From contig CAIMBE010000143.1 of NCBI GenBank assembly GCA_903839085.1, positions 1 to 34,650 on the forward strand: a stretch of DNA of 34,650 nt, in the 5' to 3' direction. Shown here one piece after another: positions 32,050 through 34,650 of this stretch. Positions within the stretch are counted from its first letter, which is position 1; each line of letters starts with the position of its first letter. The notes below the pieces were generated by a model. The model saw only the letters and a list, made by a program, of their open reading frames with translations, did not search any database and had not been told where the DNA came from. Position numbers and translations under genes: made by a program. The stretch is from an uncultured beta proteobacterium (lineage in GTDB: Bacteria; Pseudomonadota; Gammaproteobacteria; Burkholderiales; Burkholderiaceae_C).

Positions 32050-33386
32050 ACCATCGCATCGACCTCGCCAGCATCATCGACGAGCAGAAATTCAGCTCGT
32101 TTCACATGACCGTGGTGAGCATGTCGTTTCTGCTGATGCTCGCCGATGGATACGACAACATCTCGATCGCCTACATCGCACCGTTGCTGATTCAGGAATG
32201 GGGCCTGGACAAATCGGCGCTCGGGCCGCTCTTTAGCGCCGGACTGCTGGGCGGTCTTTTCGGTCCGCCGCTGTTCGGTTACCTGGCGGACCGCTTTGGA
32301 CGAAAGTTCGCGGTCATCCTGGGCGCCTTCTTTTTTGGCTTGTTCACGCTGGCCCAGGTCTGGGCCAGCTCGCTTGGCTCGATGATGGCATTGCGCTTCA
32401 TCGCCGGCATCGGCATCGGCGGCGTGCTGCCCATCACCGTGGCGCTCAATACCGAATTCGCCCCGCGACGGATCCGGGCCAGCATGACCATGCTGAGCTT
32501 TGTCGGTGTGGCGCTGGGCGGTGCGCTGGGCGGCGTGGTGGCCTCGCGCTTCATGGGAAGCTACGGCTGGCAAGTCATATTCTGGACCGGCGGCGTCGCC
32601 CCGATCCTGGTTGGCGTGCTGGCGCTCTTTGTCTTCCCTGAGTCGCTCAAGTTCCTGTCGCTCAAACCCGCACGGCGCGCCGAACTCATCAAGGTGCTGG
32701 CCCGGCTGGCGCCGAGCGTGATCGTTCCCGCGGACGCCAAGTTCGTCCTGAGCGATGAAGCGAACCGCGCCAAATTTTCCTTCAAGGATCTGCTCGAAGG
32801 TCGGCTGGCCTGGATCACGCCGCTGTTCTGGATTGCCAATGTCATCAGCCTGATGGTGTTCTTCTTTGTCAACCAGTGGACGCCGGTCCTGCTCGCCAGC
32901 ACCGGCATCCCGGTCGAGCGCGCGGCGATGGCCACCAGCCTGTTCATGTTCGGCGGCTTCGCCGGCGTGCTGGCGATCATGCGTCCGGTCGACAAGCTCG
33001 GTCTCATTCCGGTGCCGATCCTGTTTGCCATCAGCATTCCAGCGGTCGGCCTGATCGGCGTTGCCGGATTGCCCGAGCAGAGCATCATGGCGCTGGTTTG
33101 CCTGGCGGGGTTTTGTCTGATCGCACTGCAGTTCGGCATCATCGCGACCGAGAGCCAGGTCTACCCGACCTACATCCGCTCCTGGGGCGTGGGCTTGTGC
33201 TTCGCCTTCGGTCGCGTCGGTTCGGTCATCGGGCCGCTGGTTGGCGGCGCCATGCTGGCAAAAGGCGTGCCGGTGCAAAGCATCTTCTATGTCGCCAGCG
33301 CCTTGCTCGTGATCGGACTGCTTGCCACAACCAGGCTCACGCCCCTGTATCGCCAGAGGGTGCTGGAAATGCTTCATCAATCATAG
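32046..33386 (+). CDS. MFS transporter, aromatic acid:H+ symporter (AAHS)-like
   Basis: The 446-aa protein has about 12 hydrophobic segments and MFS motifs: the first-helix signature ADGYDNISIAYIAPLL (Asp34 and Asp37, compare DGFDxxxxGFxAP in AAHS members), motif A GYLADRFGRK (78-87), RFIAGIGIGGVLP and PESLKFL. These point to the aromatic/organic acid:proton symporter family, so a carboxylate is the likely cargo, unidentified here. The ATG overlaps the atpD-type stop by four bases, so its translation is coupled to the ATPase genes. That link is unusual: these transporters normally sit with aromatic catabolic genes. It would use the proton gradient that the ATPase builds or consumes. Confidence 0.85.
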   Translation: MNHRIDLASIIDEQKFSSFHMTVVSMSFLLMLADGYDNISIAYIAPLLIQEWGLDKSALGPLFSAGLLGGLFGPPLFGYLADRFGRKFAVILGAFFFGLFTLAQVWASSLGSMMALRFIAGIGIGGVLPITVALNTEFAPRRIRASMTMLSFVGVALGGALGGVVASRFMGSYGWQVIFWTGGVAPILVGVLALFVFPESLKFLSLKPARRAELIKVLARLAPSVIVPADAKFVLSDEANRAKFSFKDLLEGRLAWITPLFWIANVISLMVFFFVNQWTPVLLASTGIPVERAAMATSLFMFGGFAGVLAIMRPVDKLGLIPVPILFAISIPAVGLIGVAGLPEQSIMALVCLAGFCLIALQFGIIATESQVYPTYIRSWGVGLCFAFGRVGSVIGPLVGGAMLAKGVPVQSIFYVASALLVIGLLATTRLTPLYRQRVLEMLHQS

Positions 33387-33397
33387 GGGTACAAAAC

Positions 33398-34369
33398 ATG
33401 AACCAGACCTATTCACCGGGCCACTTCAACCGTCGTTGCGGGATCATCTCGCTGGCCTTGGCGGCATGGCTGGCGCAGGGTGGCCTGGCCCGGGCAACTG
33501 AATTGGGTGGAAGCTCGTATCCGGTTGGCGTGGAACTCGGCTACGGCGACATGTTGCCACCGGGCCTCTACAACCTGGCCTACTACAGCCACTCGCAGGC
33601 CACGTCGCTCAAGGGCAGTTCGGGCCAGGATCTGGGCTGGACGCGTTATCGCCTGACAGCCGATACCATCTCCTATCGCATGCAGTATGTCTGGGCCGCG
33701 ACGCTGCTCGGCGGTACGGCCGAGTCGGCCCTGGTGCTGCCGTTTCCCGCGATCGATCTGGAGAGACAGGTTGCCAGCACCTTGCCCGACATGAGCGGGA
33801 ACCGCTTCGGCATGACCGATCCGCTGCTTGTTCCCCTGCGACTTGCCTGGAAGGGCGAGCAGCTCAACCAGTCCGCGGCGCTGGAAATTGTGGCGCCGCT
33901 GGGTGCCTACGATGTCAGCGCAAGGGTCAACACCGGGCGCAACTACTGGCAGTTCGCACCCGCCTACGCGCTGAGCTACCGCCCGTCTGCCGAGGCCGTT
34001 TTCGGGTTCAAGCTGCGCTATGGAATCAACACCGAGAACAATGCCACTGACTATCGCTCGGGCAACGAATTCAGCGTTGAATACAGCGCTGGCTACAAGC
34101 CGTCAGCGGCCATGACGCTCGGCCTTCAGGGCTATTTTTTCAGGCAGACGACGGACGATGAACTGAACGGGCAATCAACCTCGGCGACCAACGGCAAGCT
34201 GTTTGGCAGCGGCATCGGGAACCGCGGCAGCGCGAATTCGATCGGCCCCTTCCTGAGCTACCGGGTCTCGCCGCACCTCGCCTTCACCCTCAAATATCAG
34301 CAGGATTTCGATGTCAAGAACCGGGCCGAGTTCAGTCGCTTCTGGCTGCAGGCGATGCTGCCGTTTTAA
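33398..34369 (+). CDS. Outer-membrane channel protein, Phenol_MetA_deg (SphA-like) family
   Basis: The 323-aa protein has an N-terminal signal peptide (about 1-33, IISLALAAWLAQGGLARA) and then alternating amphipathic strands ending in aromatic residue Phe (FSRFWLQAMLPF), as in outer-membrane beta barrels. The start MNQTYSPGHF, followed after the signal by GVELGYGDMLPPGLYNLAYYSHSQA, and YWQFAPAYALSYRP match proteins annotated as 'outer membrane protein involved in meta-pathway of phenol degradation'. The track start at 32876 runs through the MFS gene; the ATG at 33398 with AGGGGT is correct. It is 11 bases after the MFS stop and would pass hydrophobic or aromatic substrates across the outer membrane to it. 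Confidence 0.82.
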   Translation: MNQTYSPGHFNRRCGIISLALAAWLAQGGLARATELGGSSYPVGVELGYGDMLPPGLYNLAYYSHSQATSLKGSSGQDLGWTRYRLTADTISYRMQYVWAATLLGGTAESALVLPFPAIDLERQVASTLPDMSGNRFGMTDPLLVPLRLAWKGEQLNQSAALEIVAPLGAYDVSARVNTGRNYWQFAPAYALSYRPSAEAVFGFKLRYGINTENNATDYRSGNEFSVEYSAGYKPSAAMTLGLQGYFFRQTTDDELNGQSTSATNGKLFGSGIGNRGSANSIGPFLSYRVSPHLAFTLKYQQDFDVKNRAEFSRFWLQAMLPF

Positions 34370-34650
34370 CCGCCATGAATCGCAGCGCCGCCTTTCATGA
34401 AAGGGAGCGCCACCCCGGATGATGAAAGGCTTTCGTCATTGCGAGCGCAGCGCGGCAATCCATGGCCCGTGAGTAGATGGCTCGCTTCACTTCGTCCGCG
34501 ATCCAGTGGCCAGGGTTCAAGCTGTGTGGGTCGAGGGCGCCGGTGGTGTGTGCGAGCCGGGTAGCCACCGTGGATCAGGCTGATGGGGCGCTCAGCGCAT
34601 CGGCCTGGATCGCAACACCAACGTTCAAATCGAGAGGCATATAAAGACAC
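34370..34650. repeat. Repeat-rich spacer at the window end
   Basis: After the hairpins, a copy of the GTCATTGCGAGCGCAGCGCGGCAATCCATG family lies at about 34435-34463, then an element sharing GGCTGATGGGGCGCTCAGCGCA (34578-34599) with the spacer at 22869. The minus-strand ORF 34366-34650 runs through these repeats and has no protein-like features, so I do not call it a gene. No other gene is visible up to the edge. Confidence 0.6.
34385..34410 (+). terminator. Possible end-of-operon hairpin
   Basis: GCGC-CG-CCTTTC-AT-GAAAGG-GA-GCGC forms two stems separated by an internal loop, 15 bases after the stop of the last ATPase-operon gene. A second stem, ATGATGAAAG/CTTTCGTCAT (34419-34439), follows directly. 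There is no T-run, so termination may depend on Rho or may not occur here. Confidence 0.35.

Noticed and set aside
31863-33380. 505-aa minus-strand ORF opposite the MFS gene
   Set aside because: Rich in His, Gln, Asp and Arg with no recognisable domain; it is the mirror of a well-supported MFS gene in high-GC DNA.
34366-34650. 94-aa minus-strand ORF at the window end
   Set aside because: Runs through two repeat families and shares RCAERPIS with the spurious ORF at 22750-22992; a translated repeat, not a protein.
1-34650. CRISPR array, tRNA or rRNA gene
   Set aside because: No regularly spaced direct repeats, cloverleaf or rRNA-like sequence was seen on either strand; the repeats present are dispersed palindromes.

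Overview
This is a 34.65 kb chromosomal stretch of a high-GC betaproteobacterium. Burkholderiales, probably Comamonadaceae, is inferred from the TrpE N-terminus, the gsp gene order and the style of the intergenic repeats; no rRNA or other marker gene is present to prove it. Genes are tightly packed, with many 4-base stop/start overlaps.

Region 1 (1-12715, mostly minus strand). The block reads rpe - [T2SS genes] - gph - trpE. A complete type II secretion core (gspG, H, I, J, K, L, M, N, D, E, F on minus, gspC divergent on plus) lies between rpe and gph. A 30-codon ORF with four Trp codons, three of them clustered as WPWRW, precedes trpE and looks like an undocumented, possibly leaderless, trp leader peptide.

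Region 2 (12716-15315, plus). Housekeeping genes apaG, thiL, pgpA and pncC.

Region 3 (15327-17327). An NAD(P)-binding SDR-like gene (minus) and a divergent LysR-type regulator (plus) share a 90-bp intergenic region holding a palindrome that overlaps the regulator's start codon.

Region 4 (17421-22737, plus). A small catabolic-looking cluster holds an M20 carbamoylase/amidohydrolase (L-type), an N-carbamoyl-D-amino-acid hydrolase (D-type), a threonine-synthase-like PLP enzyme and a second, large fold-type-II PLP enzyme. Both stereospecific carbamoylase types appear without a hydantoinase. The substrate is unknown.

Region 5 (22738-24585). A repeat-containing spacer, a NUDIX hydrolase and a membrane-anchored CoxG/SRPBCC protein, both genes on minus.

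Region 6 (24726-34369, plus). An 11-gene, translationally coupled operon encodes a complete nine-subunit V/A-type ATPase (G/H, C, I, K, F, E, A, B, D), then an AAHS-type MFS transporter overlapping atpD by 4 bases, then a Phenol_MetA_deg (SphA-like) outer-membrane protein. Subunit I is strikingly short: its membrane half is intact, but the coiled-coil arm and distal lobe of the soluble half appear to be missing. This compact rotary ATPase, wired to an organic-acid uptake pair, is the most unusual system in the window.

Spacers carry at least four kinds of repeat: a 'GTCATTGCGAGC...GGCAATCCATG' family, two long hairpins beginning GGGGACAG or GGGGTC, a 'CCCCTCAGTGGGG' element, and a longer element ending in a shared 22-mer at 22.87 and 34.58 kb. 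No tRNA, rRNA, CRISPR array, phage or transposase gene was seen.
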